DNA of 64,000 bases from Pagrus major (lineage: Eukaryota > Chordata > Actinopteri > Spariformes > Sparidae), in contig NC_133220.1 in assembly GCF_040436345.1 (NCBI RefSeq), positions 6,388,436 through 6,452,435 on the forward strand, written 5' to 3'. The translations under genes were made by a program, and so were the position numbers. The notes under the pieces are model-generated. The model saw only the letters and a program-made list of their open reading frames with translations, made no database searches and was not told the origin of the DNA. Positions 1 to 12,700 of the stretch are shown here, piece by piece (the stretch's first letter is position 1; each line of letters begins with the position of its first letter).

Positions 1-612
1 TTGCTGTGTTAGCATAGTTGTTAACCCACTAGCTTCTGATCATAAGCCAAGTCAATCTATTTCGACAGAGATTTAGCCGGGAGCACGTTACACCCAGGTG
101 TTATTATCTCTGGTTACATTAGCTTTAGCATAACGTTAGCATTTTACGATTATTGGTATCGCTGATTTTTCTGTTAGATTGCCGATAAAATAAACTAATT
201 TAAAATGTGCTACCTCAACAGCCTTAAGCACCTTAAAATTGTACTTAAGAACAGTACCTGAGTAAATTGTAATTTCATCACGCCTTGTTCCAAATTTTGA
301 GACAAATGGTTTTATTTTTTACTGCAAATGAATATCAGTCAGGGGGGTTGGGGGGTCAAGTCGCACAAAATACAAATCTCTACAGAATGTTGGTTTAAAG
401 TGAAAACAAAATTAAGATGGCCATCCTAACAATGCATTGCCTTAGAACAGATATATTTAGTTTCCACATACTTTCAATAAACAACACAAACTCCATCAAA
501 GAACATCCAAATCATCTCAATGACACATTCCCAACCTCCACAGCAGCTCTTTATCGGATCGAGGATGCCACGAAGCCACAAAAACATGGACTCAATTGAC
601 TTCACATATATG

Positions 613-614
<2 letters not shown>

Positions 615-643
<29 letters not shown>
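615..643. repeat. (CA)n microsatellite
   Basis: This is an uninterrupted CA dinucleotide run of about 14 units. The overlapping open frames rich in Thr-His are translations of the repeat and are not genes. Confidence 0.97.
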
Positions 644-646
<3 letters not shown>

Positions 647-848
647 AGCAAACTCTACATGACCTTGCCTTTGAATTCTCCTTCCATTGCTGGTTTCATT
701 CATCTACCCACTACAGTCACACAGAAGGGGTTCAGAGGTTGCTTTTTTCCCCTGACTGTTCATTCACACATAAGAAGCCTTTTCTTTTTTTGCTGTAGTG
801 CTGTCAAAGCATGAAGACCCACCAGTGTTTGTGTGAAGGCAAGTTTGT

Positions 849-936
849 AAGATAAGATAAAGATATGATAAAGATATGATAAAGATAAGATAAGATAAGA
901 TAAGATAAGATAAGATAAGATAAGATAAGATAAGAC
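849..936. repeat. (GATAA)n satellite
   Basis: Tandem GATAA pentamers occur here, with AAGATAT variants at the left edge and pure units to the right. The run abuts the retroelement-like tail that follows, as expected if it grew from the simple-repeat 3' end of an inserted element. Confidence 0.95.
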
Positions 937-1090
937 TTTATCGTTCCCTCACTTGGGAAATTCGCTTGTTACAGTAGCTCAAGAGTCAGGAACAGCAGGA
1001 AAAAGTGATTGAATGATGATAAAAAAAAAAGAGCACACAAGACAAGACAATAATAAGAAGATAGAACAAAAGAAGATAGTAATAATAAAT
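937..1090 (+). mobile_element. Retroelement 3'-tail-like dispersed repeat
   Basis: The sequence reads ACTTTATCGTTCCC, then GGGAAATT and TTGTTACAG. It resembles the ACTTTATTGATCCC...GGGAAATT...GTTACAG tail found very often in fish genomes beside simple repeats. Related copies in this window are at about 2495-2545 (reverse orientation) and 20866-20935. No reverse-transcriptase coding sequence is attached, so this is a 3' fragment or a non-autonomous copy. The family name was not determined. Confidence 0.6.
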
Positions 1091-2494
1091 ATTAAAGACT
1101 TTTTCCGCTCTATTCACCGATCACATATAAAGATGTGACCAAGATGATAATTTTGATATACACGTTATATACTTCAAAAAAGTATAAATATATATAAATA
1201 TAAATGCTCGGGGGCTTCGATTGAACAGTCTACACAGACTGATATATATAACATGATTGAAGTATAGTGATAAATAAATATATAATAATATGCATGCATG
1301 TTAAGTAATTGAAAGTATTGAAATGTCACGTGACTAAAGTTACGACATTACCTTATTTATTTAACATAACTTAAAATCAGTCTTGGTCACAAACATGATG
1401 CAAACTCCAATCTCCATATACTACTGCACAAGAGGGGTGCTTCAAAAAATGACCTTCTTTAGGGGTACCTAAAGAATGTGGTATTTGACGTATTTGGATT
1501 GAAAACAGGCTGGATTTGACTCAGAATCACATAATTTATCATATATTAATGTGTAAATAAATGTGCAAAGGATTAGCTTTGTTCCGTTTTCAAAGTACAA
1601 ACTGACATATGTGGAGCAGGAATGCACATATACAAGCAAAAATGTGATTGTCATTAAATGAAATGATGGAGGAGCTACAGACCCATGCAGCCAATACTGG
1701 TGGTTGACTGCTGGCAAAATACAACCACAGTGAGGGAAATGCTTCACCCTACAGCCCTCATCACCCAATCAGCCACCAACTGTGTGTATCTGGGAAGTTA
1801 AGTGTGTGCTAACAATGTGTTTAGTGGCTGTCTGTCAACAGCTGGCTAAAGTGTGTCTGTGGGCTAAATGAAGGTTTGTCAGTCAGCGAAGAAACAGCAG
1901 TTTGGCATTTTAATAACCTGCTTCAGTTACAATGAGTGAGGAGTCTGTGCGCTCTGTTTTGGTGAACCAGCGGTTATCACAGGATGATAAATCCATGTTA
2001 GACTAACAAGAGACTGACTTGTGTGCTCCTGTGAGGAGCTTCAAAGTTTCCACTCTATTTTCGTCGTGATGGCCTTTCTTTTAAAAGGACAGATTTGCAG
2101 CATTCTTTAGCTTCGAGATTCAGGAACTGCGTGCAATGAAGCATTACTGTTACTCACATCAAAATAGCATTTTTCTCTTTCTGAGAGCATGCAGACCCTT
2201 TTATGGTTGTTCACGTAATTGTTTTTTGGACTATCCCCGAACTACATACTTTAGAGAGTTGTTTATACGGTTTTTGAGTTCACTCTTCAATAAAACATAT
2301 TTTTCCCATTATCAAATGGCATCCCTGTTTTTAAAGATGCTGGTGAGATACACAGCAGTGGCCACTGCTGTAATGTGCAACCTGATAAAATCCAGAGAGC
2401 TTGTCTGGCTCTCTAAGCTGGTTTTATCTTTTCAGATTTTATTCACTTCAAGAGAGATCTGCGAACATGGATCTGTCAATATATCCCTCCCTGG

Positions 2495-2545
2495 TCTTGT
2501 GTTGCTGTAACAATTCAATTTAGCCTTGAGGATGAATAAAGTTTC
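2495..2545 (-). mobile_element. Reverse-oriented copy of the same retroelement tail
   Basis: The + strand shows GCTGTAACAATTCAATTT, then GATGAATAAAGT. This is the reverse complement of the ACTTTATT...AAATTG...GTTACAGC tail also seen near 937 and 20880. It is short and diverged. The open frame ending at 2510 runs into it and shows no recognisable retroelement protein. Confidence 0.5.
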
Positions 2546-5500
2546 GTTTTATGGTGGGGGGGTTTATTAGTGCCTGTCGAATTTAATAGCACTCAGTCGT
2601 TTCATAACTACGGATCTTAGCATAAAAATTGAACTGAACTAAACATGCAATTGGCTACAATATGTAAAACGTGTCAAATTACATTTTAAAACAGAAGGTA
2701 CAACACCAGGTTGTTTTTAAGCTGCGACTTACACTTTAAAGTTACTGAAAGTTAGTCAAACCACAATAAATATATTTTTGCTTATACTAGCAACTGGTCA
2801 AACGACAACTTCTACAACCTAGTCTCATCAGTCGCTGTACAAATAAGCACGAGTCCCCTACCATTAACTTCTGTGGAGAGCACAGCCATAATCAGGTGAA
2901 CTTCGTTGTCATTGTAACAAAAATAAGGACATAAATGTTGCAGTTTGGTAAGGTTTTCAAAAAGATCACATTATATACATCACTTACAAGTTAAATGTGT
3001 TACGTTGATTAACTTATAAACATAACAGGGGTGACAGAAGGGCATTTTTCTTGCCAGGCGCCTGGATATTTCATTAGGAAAACACGTGTTAAGTGTCCAT
3101 TTTAACTGATACTGTTATAAAATGTGAAGTTGGACCATGCACGCCTATATGATGTGGACCCATAGTGTTTTCCAGCTAATAGGGGCTGTGACAGGTCATC
3201 TGCAGGCTTATTTAACCTGCTATCCTTTTTTGATTTGATTGATTGACTATGATTTCTGTATGTTTGAAAGGTGGCTGTAAAAACCCAGCAGGTTCCTTTT
3301 TGACAGAGAAAGTTGAGTCATTGCTGTTCTGCGTCCGAAACACGGTGCAGATCATCTTCAAAGTCACATCATCAGAGCATCATCATGCTGTGTGTGCCAG
3401 AAGGAAGGTAAGATTTCCCCCCAAACTTGTTGGCAAGATGAAGACGACTTCTTTTACTTTCAAGCTCAGAACTGAAAGGAATGAGCTGCCCTTCAACATT
3501 CTGCATTACTGAACCACCACCATCTGTTTAAAGCATATGATCACACAATGGGTACATTCCCAGTCGTTTGTGTTCGTACATATAGAAGAACATGCGCTCA
3601 ATCTTCCTTTCACCACGTTCAGAACAGCCAAAATCTCAAAGCCGGACTGAGCTTCTCATTAGAAGTGCCAACAGACGGAGGCAGCGTCCTCCAGATGCCA
3701 TTAAGAGCTCTCCGTCCTTAATGTCTCTCTCCAAATTTCACCACAGGCCACAGTTTACTCTGTCCAACCCTGTAGAAAGGCTGCGGCTGCAAAACATCTA
3801 AATAAAAAATACGACCAGGCTCAATCTGGAAGCCTGAGAGTCACTGCAGGGATTCCATTATTGCTAAATATGTGGGGGAGGGAAACTAATTAAAACCTTG
3901 TATCTCGGTAGAGTCATTGCTGTTGCTCCACAAGAAACACAAGAGCTATTTTTTCAGACTGACAACTGGCTTGACATTGAGCGACAGGAGAGAAATAGCC
4001 GACATGAAAACATAGAGGTAATCAATATTAAGTTGAATAGTCTTCACATAAACACCATGCAGGACAATCTCTCCTGTAACTTTCAATCAGTAAAGCTGAA
4101 AAGCATACGTAAGTTAACCAAGGTTATAGGTTAAGACAAGACAACTTTTCAACTCCCTATTGTCCTTACTCGCAAAGAACGCGTTGGCAACACGGCTACC
4201 GCTAGCAGCCTGGCTACTGTCAAATGCAAAAAAACAACTGCAAGAACCTCAATTTGACTTAGAAACCCTGATCTCGGTGCTATGAAAAAAGTAAAGTAAT
4301 TGAAAATAAGTAAAACAGCTGGTTGTATTAATAGGAAGGCAGGTTTTGTTACTTAGTGATCTAGTAGAAAGAGTGTCAGTTTTGAAGCATCTCGAGTCCT
4401 GGTGGCAAGAGTGAACACACCAACAGGGGAACAGGATTGGACACCAGAGCGCTCTCCATTGAGTGAACGCCTCCTGTTCACCCTTGTGTTACCTCGGTTT
4501 CTACCACTCTTCCTCTTCACCTTTTCAGACTTGTGCTTTTCTTTTGCAATGTAGAGTTTCCACAATTATTCTAGTTGTTCCACCGTTACCTGGGGATAGC
4601 GACCGGGGAAAACAACGCCTCTTCCTGTCTTGGTTACACAATGGCAGACATGCTTCCTTTGTGCCATAATTCAACCATTATAATTCCAGGAAAAATCTAG
4701 CCCGCTGGCAGACTGAATAGTGTAGCGAACGCGAGGTTTATAGGGAACCAAACTATACGTAGATGGGTTACGTAAATTAACTTATGTAACTCACTTGCTG
4801 ATTTGAACCCAAACCTTGATCTTTTCCTGAACCAAATGACCATGTTTGTCCTGTATGTTTGTCCTGTACACAAGCCTAATCAGGTTTTCTCCAACAGTTA
4901 AGTATGCTGTCTCTGAGAACGGTCATTGCTGAGGCCACAACAAAAACAAACATTTGGTTCAACTTTCTGACCAGAAGGAAACAAAGAGGAAGGAGGAGGA
5001 TTAGTGTAAAAGCAAAAGGGATTTTATTTACATAAATAAATTGCCATCAGTTAACCAAAACTATGGGAGCCTGGAGGCCTGGATAAACAGAATAAAAAGG
5101 ACAGGGAACGTCTGGGCCAGCAGCTTAATGGGCCGTTGGATCCAAAACGACCCCCCTAAACTATCAAAACAAGACAGTATATAAACTCAATGAACAAACA
5201 AAGCCGCAAAAACACAAAATAAGGAGCAAAACAAACAACACACTAAAATGGCCAGAAGGCTGCTTCGTCTGGGAGAGAGCAAGGAGCAAGGCCACCCTCT
5301 ACTCACCCGTTCATTTTTTTTCAGTCATAGAATAAAGACGTACAAGACAAATATTAATAAATCTGGATTCTTACATCTAATTTAGCTGAAAAATATAGTT
5401 TTTACCTGAATGTTTTTCTGAAAATAAAAAGGATTTTAAAGTTATTCCTGAATCACTTTTTTATACCACTGATGCACAATTTCCAATGCAGTGGATATTT

Positions 5501-5639
5501 ACATACCTCCCTCGATATAACTTATTGAAAAAAAAGTTATTTGCATATTTTTGTGCTTGTTTTACAGTAAAACCAAATCAAAAATATTACTTTTGTGATT
5601 TAATAATTCATGTAAGAAAGGGATGTTTTACTCTTCTGG

Positions 5640-5820
5640 CTGCAGGCTAACAACTTTTAGGCTTATAGCTGCTGCTCTTACCCTGATCAACTTACAAAGA
5701 GCTGCAGGATTTAGTGTCTTGCTCAAAGGCACTTCAGAGATGGCTCCATTAACGGTTGCATAGATCAAACCTGTGACCTTTCTTTTATGGGTTCTCTCTA
5801 ACCGTTAGGCCACCCTGACT
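5640..5820 (-). mobile_element. tRNA-derived SINE, degenerate
   Basis: Read on the - strand, the element begins near 5820 with a tRNA-like head. It carries an A-box match TGGCCTAACGG at 5802-5812 and a B-box-like GGTTTGATCT at 5762-5771. A conserved fish SINE body follows, containing GTGCCTTTGAGCAAGACACT. A poly(A) run on the + strand (about 5825-5840) lies next to the head rather than the tail, so it is probably unrelated. The cloverleaf has decayed, so this is not called as a functional tRNA gene. Confidence 0.7.
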
Positions 5821-8189
5821 GCTGGAAAAAAAAAAAAAAACACTCCTGTTTCAGAGACATGAGGTTGTCGTTCAGCAGCAGTGTGCATGTAATACCTTCG
5901 GCATGTGGGCATGTACTAAAGCTTGTAGTTCATCAGCGGATACTCTCAGTTCAATATGGCCACAAATATCCTAAAATGATTTATTGGAAAATATTAAAAA
6001 CATCCACTGATTTGTCAAAGTCACGTGAAGGGTTCTTCGGCTGCTGTCACCCACAAGGTTCCTCAGAGCTTTTTAACTTTTCAGAGTGTACAAAAACACT
6101 TTTTTCTCGTACGCAAAGCTGCATCTTTGATCTGGTAATGAAGGCTCTAGTGAGTCAGTCAGTAAATGAGTTTTAGCTCAGAAGGAAATTAGTCTAAATA
6201 GAGACATGACAACGAACATTAAAGTTGCTATGAATAAAGGGGATGTAGAGACAGGACAAACACGAGAGGATAACATGCAACAAAAGGTTGTGAGTCAAAG
6301 TCAAAGCCACAACACTGCGACCACATGGTATGCACGTCTGGCCTACCCAGCTAATAAACTTATATATACAGTACATATGTATTTATACGGAAGGAGCATT
6401 TTATTTATGTTTTAATGCAACTTGTCCACATCTGAGGGAAGCAAATGATCCTTTTTCATTGTTTTTACTGTGTTGTTAGTTGAAAGAACAGACTATTAGA
6501 ATGCACATGAGGGTATTTATAGATTTCACTGTAGTAGATGTTTCACCCTCGACTTCACGCTCACTCGACTCTCAGGAGAATTTGCTTGTTACAGAAAATA
6601 AGCAGTTCATTTTCATAATGAGAATGTTTGCTTTCAAGTGAGATCATTTACCAAACGATTAATCCCAGAAAATTAGGTTCACATACCACTAACTTGCAAC
6701 AGAAAAATACATTTTGAAAGACAAATAATGCGGGCCAGTTCTAATGAGGAAATGAGGTTCATATTAGCTAAAGTTTCTATAACAACTTCATTTCATTTGC
6801 AATATCCGCTCTTGGAATACACTCCGCTCGTAACAACTTAATAATGATAAAACCCCTTTTTATGGTCATGTTTAGACACTCTGCTCTTTGTTCACGGAAA
6901 GTAACTTCAATGACCAAAACAATAATCCTTCCCAGGGTTTAACCTACGTGGTTTTGTTGCCAAAACCTAAGAACATATAAGATTCAAGATGCAAACCCCA
7001 GACATTGGTTTGTTCATCCCCCATCCACCCTGACTCATGTGCAATACTTCAAACACTACAAAAATTGTTGCCACTGAACTCAATCCAGGCAGCAATTATG
7101 TTTCTTTACAAAATGTATCTGTAAATAAATTAGTAGTATATAAACATGGGTTGAATTTACCATAGCTTAGTGTATTTTTTATTGCCCACATTAGCGTTCC
7201 TAAACTTATTTATATAAACTCAATCTCATTAACCCCAACCCCAAAGGGCAGTGGTTGAAATCTCCCCCTACGAAACAGGGCAACCCTTCAAGATTCTCAT
7301 ACGTCATCTGTAGTCATCGACGGTGTTTATGTAAACAGATGTAACTGAACATTTCCAAGATGATCTCCTCAGCTGTGGTGATTTTTCCTGCATTACTGTG
7401 CCAATCCTGATATCATCACAATGCCATTTCACATTTAGCTAATGGAGCTAGAAAAGCACGGACGCTCGCAATTCGTTCACAACTTCACGCTATCAATCAA
7501 GTCATAAAAAGTGCTTCATTACCTGGCATTAGCAATCATACTCCTACCCTGACAGCATGCACTGATATTAGAGGAGCGGTACCAAGTGCAGCAGGTTACC
7601 TGCTGGTCTCAAGTTACATTTTGGGTGTCAAATGCCATCAAAGGGGAGAATGCAACATTAAAATACATATAAAATGCAGGACTGTCATGCACAAATCAGC
7701 AAAAACAAAGTAACATTAGCTAGCTAATTCGCTACCAGAATATCAGCAAACTAGTAGTAGCATTTATTGCCTTTCATAAAGAGAAGGACCATAATACATC
7801 GTCATGTATTCCCAACACTTTGCCCTACCCAAACAGGTGTAACAGTGGAAAACAAAGGGGTAGGGCAAGGGGCAAGAGGGGTTTCGGGATTAGACTTTAG
7901 GATCTGCAAGTGTACAATGGGTTTGAAGTATGAATCATATATTTTACAGTATATTATGACAATATATTTTATGATATTCTAAATTTTTCAGGGTTTTTTT
8001 TATTTAAGAAATCATTCATGATAGAAATAATTATATATGATAAGTATTATATAAAATAAAGAAGTGGGAATTCATATTTTGCATTGCTTATTGATTATTA
8101 AATGTATTACAATTTTGTATAAATATGATCAAACTATCACTTCATGAAATATATATATAATATATATACTGTGCTAAGCAACAAACATA

Positions 8190-8300
8190 ACCAATTAATG
8201 GGCCACTTAGCCTCCTAACAAAATTATCAAAGGGCCGGAATGAGGTTGTTAAAGGGCCGTATTCAGACCACTAGCCGGCAGTTGAATAGCTCTGCTGTAC
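8190..8300. repeat. Dispersed repeat fragment
   Basis: Two GGGCC-containing segments (near 8200 and 8233-8260) and a phrase ending in GTTGAATAGCTCTGCTGTAC resemble a dispersed fish repeat that contains 'gggcc...ttgaatagctctgctgt'. The assignment rests on pattern recognition only, and the boundaries are approximate. Confidence 0.35.
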
Positions 8301-9117
8301 ACATTAGTTGTATCACCCAACGCCTAAAGACGACCACTCTTTATGCAGGATAGGCTCGAAATAAGGGCATTAATCCATTTATTCCTTTATGTTCTTGTAG
8401 AAATATAAGTTCTACTTTTGCTCTTTTACAGGCCTACACGTGGCTGCGAGATGAACCTTGCAAAATCTCCTCAATACCTAAGAAGAAGATGAACTGTAGA
8501 TAATGAGAACCACATTTTGGGGATTATCAGACAGAATTATATAATATTTAAGCATCCTGTAAATATATTTTGACTGAGTCAATCTGGAAAAATTCAGAAA
8601 GCTTGAAGAAAAATGTCTGTACATTTGACGAAAGGTAGAGATGATTAACAGTAATCTGCAGAACAGGATATGATCAACCAAAGAGGTTTTATACTTATAC
8701 TAAACTACACAATCCATATCTATAACCACACAACTGTGTCCATCTTTACAAAACTGCTTCATCTCAGACTTGTAAATCGCAGACATCCTGCGTACCTGAC
8801 TACTTACCTAAGCAGGCACAACAAATCAATTACAAGAACATGGTACACTGTAATCAAATTTAAAACTCTCAGCTATGCTGTTCTCCAGCTGTTTTTCCTC
8901 CTCACAGGGTGGTCAAATTAAGTTTACCGACTGCCCACATTTAATAGGATTGCCACAGAAAACAATGCTGCCCAGTACAAGCAAAATAAATAAATAAATA
9001 AATAAAAGACGGATAATAAAAAAAAGAAGAGGCTGAACAACAATAGATAGAGCCAGGAGGAGGGGGCTAAAGATCAAGCTGGAAATATGGAACCACTTAG
9101 GCCCCGAGAGTGCACCC

Positions 9118-9123
9118 TATAAA
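9118..9123 (+). promoter_or_regulatory. TATA-box candidate for rspo4
   Basis: TATAAA stands 498 bases upstream of the rspo4 start codon, in a stretch more GC-rich than the surrounding intergenic DNA. If it is used, transcription would start near 9148 and give a 5' UTR of roughly 470 bases. No intron is needed, because the reading frame is open from the ATG to the first donor. The call is inferred from sequence only, and a TATA-less start nearer to 9500 is equally possible. Confidence 0.4.
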
Positions 9124-9186
9124 GGGTTAAAGATGGCTACGGGATAAGTGGAGCTCGTTTATCGCAAATTTGACAGTGGTAGTTAA

Positions 9187-9474
9187 ATGGTGAGTTTTCC
9201 CTCCAACTGCCAGTCTGGAGAGGCAGGCAAGGCACTCTTCTCTCCTCACATCACGTCTTTCCGGGTCTCCTGTGCTTGCCTTTGGTTTTTTATGGCCGCC
9301 TGTCTCCTCATCTTAGCCCTAAATCTTCTGCGTGAAATAGGACAAAGGAGAAGAGGATTTTCTCTTCTGTCTCTCCTCTCTTCTCTCACCTTCACACTCA
9401 TCGTTTTCATCGCCGCTTTGGGCCTACGCGATTATCCTCTCCACTTCATCTCCATCCATCCCATCATCTTTTAA
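9187..9474 (+). other. Candidate upstream ORF in the rspo4 leader (95 codons)
   Basis: This open frame starts in good Kozak context (A at -3, G at +4) and ends 141 bases before the rspo4 ATG. It encodes two hydrophobic stretches, roughly residues 29-48 and 59-79, separated by a basic RRRG. No protein family is recognised. The coding DNA is TC-rich, so the hydrophobicity may be a by-product of composition. If the leader begins near 9148, scanning ribosomes would meet this ATG before the rspo4 ATG, which has a weaker context (C at -3 and +4). Confidence 0.25.
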
Positions 9475-9615
9475 ACCCCCATCATCTCTGTCCCTTTTTC
9501 CCTTCCTGCCTCTTTCTGTCCCTCGCTGTGGAACTAAATCTTCAACCTGCCACCCCTGGAGTCCCCGCAGATGACCGCAGCCTGGCGCTGAAGTGGGCGC
9601 TTGCCAGCAGCCCAG

Positions 9616-9700
9616 ATGCATTTGCGACTCTTTGCCATTGTGATGTCCTTGCTATGTGAGGTGATCAGGATGGGGTCTGGTGTCGTGCAGAAGCAAAACG
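9616..9700 (+). CDS. rspo4: rspo4 exon 1: start codon and signal peptide
   Basis: The ATG at 9616 opens 28 codons plus one base. They begin MHLRL, the same five residues that open human RSPO3, followed by a hydrophobic core FAIVMSLLCEVI typical of a secretory signal. The donor is a strong GTGAGT at 9701. There is no other in-frame Met before the core, which supports this start. R-spondin genes normally place the signal peptide in a separate first coding exon, as here. Between the core and the first furin Cys there is only a short, mildly basic linker. Confidence 0.85.
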
Positions 9701-12700
9701 GTGAGTGCGCCGAGAAAACAACCGAAATGTGGATTTTTGGGGGTCGTAGCTTTAAAATGAGACTTTCTGCAGCCACTTGCTGTAAAGTCTCTTCAATTTC
9801 TCACATGATAGCAACTGGCTGTATTTTGTACATTATACTCAAAGCTCCCATGCGGATATTTTCATTTTAAACTGGATATATTCAAATTACACAGTGAAGT
9901 ATTTACAAATAACTTCAAATACATCAAATTACACGACAATACCTAAACTTTTAACATCGAGGAAACGGTACAACATTTTAAAAACGCTGTTTTTATATTT
10001 TTTATCAAATAATAATAATAGAATTGCAAAATGTATAAAATCTATCATTATCATTTACCACATGGTTCCAATAGACAGTGAGGTAGCATGGTAAATAGAG
10101 CTGAAACTGACGTCTGTTGTTATTTTCATGTCATTTTTGATAATAAACATGACAAAAAAAAGGTTTTTCATTCCGGGATGTCTCTCAATTATAAACCATT
10201 TTGTTAATACATTTCCAATGAAATAAAACAATATAATTCATCCAATCTAATCCACGATCAATGACAGAAAATGAAGAGGAAGAGATTCGGTGCTTTGCTC
10301 AATGGCCATTTAACAAGAAAATCATTTACAGAACAAGTAATATTTGCCAAAGCTTTTCCATCCATTGCTCCAAAACCAGAAACTGTTTCAAATCACTCTC
10401 CAGGATTCGTTGACTCTGGATCACCATTAAAATCTTTTATTTTGTTCTGCATGTCTAAGTGGCTGAATTGTCATGTCGATCCTTGTTAAGATCTGCACCA
10501 GCAGACACTCCACAGTGGTCGGATAGTCTCCTCAAATCCAGATTTGTAGCTAATGAGTCCCAATAAAATCCCCTGAAAACAGTCCTGACCACAGACACGC
10601 AGGTATGTGGTGACCCTCGCCAGCGTCTGGCATTTCCTCAGGAATTTGGGACTAATGGAGGCGGATTCGGTCTCAATTACGCCATCATTTTGGCTTCCGA
10701 CGTTTCCACACAGCCCCCGTCAGCCGACCAGAGGTGAGGCGTTAGATAATGATTAGAGGGGCTGCGTGGAGCCATTAGGTACCGCTGAGTCTCATTCAGG
10801 ATAACAGCTTGTGACAGCAAGATTATACTGTTTCAAATAGAGCAGCAGGTTTAACAAAGTCAGACTGATTACCAAAGTATATATGTAATACCAATGTGAT
10901 ATTTCTAATCAAATAATGAACAAAAATAGTTATTTAACCCTCAAGACCTGGAACATATTACAGGGCAAATTACTTTTCTGTGTGCTGTATGTCTTTCCTC
11001 CCCTGTTCTAGCAGTAAGCATCAAGTGCCATACATCCTTTGATTCAGGGGAACCTTCAGTTTCAGTCTGGCTCATTTATAGCGCCAATTTTACATTTGCT
11101 TTTTCTGAGAATGGGTGAATTAACCAGAATCAAAGTCAGTCAAAATTAGGTGTTTCTTTTTCTTTTTCTTTTTTTACTGTGAACTCATACATAGGGAAGC
11201 CCTGAACAGTCATGGGAAAAATATATTATTTCCCCCGTTGTCCCGTGATAACAAATAAAATTTTGTTTGTGATCTCAAGACCACAAGTTATTTATGTCAT
11301 TATCACGGAATAACAAATGTGTTTTCCCGAGATCTTGAGATGATTTTCTCAAGGAACTCAAGAAAATAAACTCTACAAATAACTTGCGATCTTGAGACAA
11401 CAAATAAAATTTAGCTTATTATCACGGGACAACGGACGAATATATGTTTGATTCATGATCGTTTAGGGCTTCCGTACATACAAAACCTCAGGAAGTTTAG
11501 TTTGTTTTATTTAAAAAAGATGTACTTGGGTGTTTTAGACTTCTATATACATTTTTTTCTACATCTGACCTTTCCGAAGCAAGTTATAGCCATTTATTAT
11601 AATATTATACAATGAAACCTATATTTCAATCACTGATGTAGATGTCTCGGAGGACATTGAAGCAAAAAGCAACTTTTTCCAGAGAAATATATGGGTTTCC
11701 TCGATGAATCAATGCTGCAAAACTTGATGGCATAACCACGTATACTACTGAGCCCCTAAATGCCCAAACAGGACTTGTCTGATACCACTGAAAGAAACTT
11801 TGCTTTACATGAGTTTTTAAAGAATATGGATAGGATGAGTGGTTCAAACATTTTAGAATAATAGCTGTGTTTATCCACTGTTGTCCTATAAAATGACTGT
11901 TGGTTCAAAAGTACATAACTTTATGGAAATCCTAGAATAAAGCCTTCAGTTTGTAAGGTGTGAAACACAATGTATTGTACAAAATGTCAGCAATGTAGGA
12001 TGTTAAAATATAAACAAAATATACACCTGTTTATAAAAGCGTGCAAAGTTGGAATTATCATTTTTGGCGAAAATTATGCAAATTTACACGTCTTGACTGA
12101 AGATATTTGAATCTAATAGATGAGAACAGCTTGAAGTTAGATACCAATTTCAGGTTTAAGGGTCAAACGCTGGTTTTGGGCTCGACAGGTTGACCCGCTG
12201 TCAGAATTCATCACGTCACACCAGAGAGGTTTTGATGTTGCCCTCCTCCCCTCTTCAACCACCTTTTTTTCCACACAGAAGGTTTAAAGTTTCCAAGCGA
12301 GAAAATTGAACTGTAGATGTCAGGAGGTTGAGGCCATTAATACATCCATCAGTGGTATTTATGTTTTTGTAAGGTTACTGTAGGTGATTGTGAGCACATG
12401 TGGCCGGTTTTGCAGGAGATTTCAGATGGAGTGAGAAAACAGTTATCAAAATTTGAGATAAAATGCTTCCCTGGTCTGCTGTTTTACACATATTTCTGTA
12501 ATATAGTGGTATAATCCGATGGTGTTTAAATGTTGAAAATGAAAAAGCTCATGGAGATCATTTTGCCATTAACAGATATATGTATCTAAAGTTTTAAATC
12601 AGCTAACTTCTGCCACCAAGTAAAAACCTCAAAAATGACATTTTTCTGATTGTCATGTTTGAATTCTGAATCTATAACAACACCCTTGGTCAAATCTTTT

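Larger units (their letters stand above)
1..9100. other. Intergenic DNA upstream of rspo4, no gene recognised
   Basis: I see no exon with a recognisable protein family in this stretch. The longest open frames have no domain, no flanking splice logic and ordinary intergenic base composition. What can be identified is repetitive: a CA microsatellite, a GATAA satellite joined to a retroelement tail, a reversed copy of the same tail near 2500, and a tRNA-derived SINE near 5700. The stretch also contains an AT-rich block around 7900-8170 and a short tetranucleotide AATA run near 8988-9006. Distant enhancers of rspo4 could lie here, but nothing in the sequence singles one out. Confidence 0.6.

Noticed and set aside
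2136..2510. 124-codon + strand open frame
   Set aside because: It runs into a reversed retroelement tail. No reverse transcriptase or other motif is visible.
5690..5820. Possible tRNA gene
   Set aside because: The A and B boxes are recognisable but the cloverleaf has decayed and a SINE body follows, so it is a SINE.
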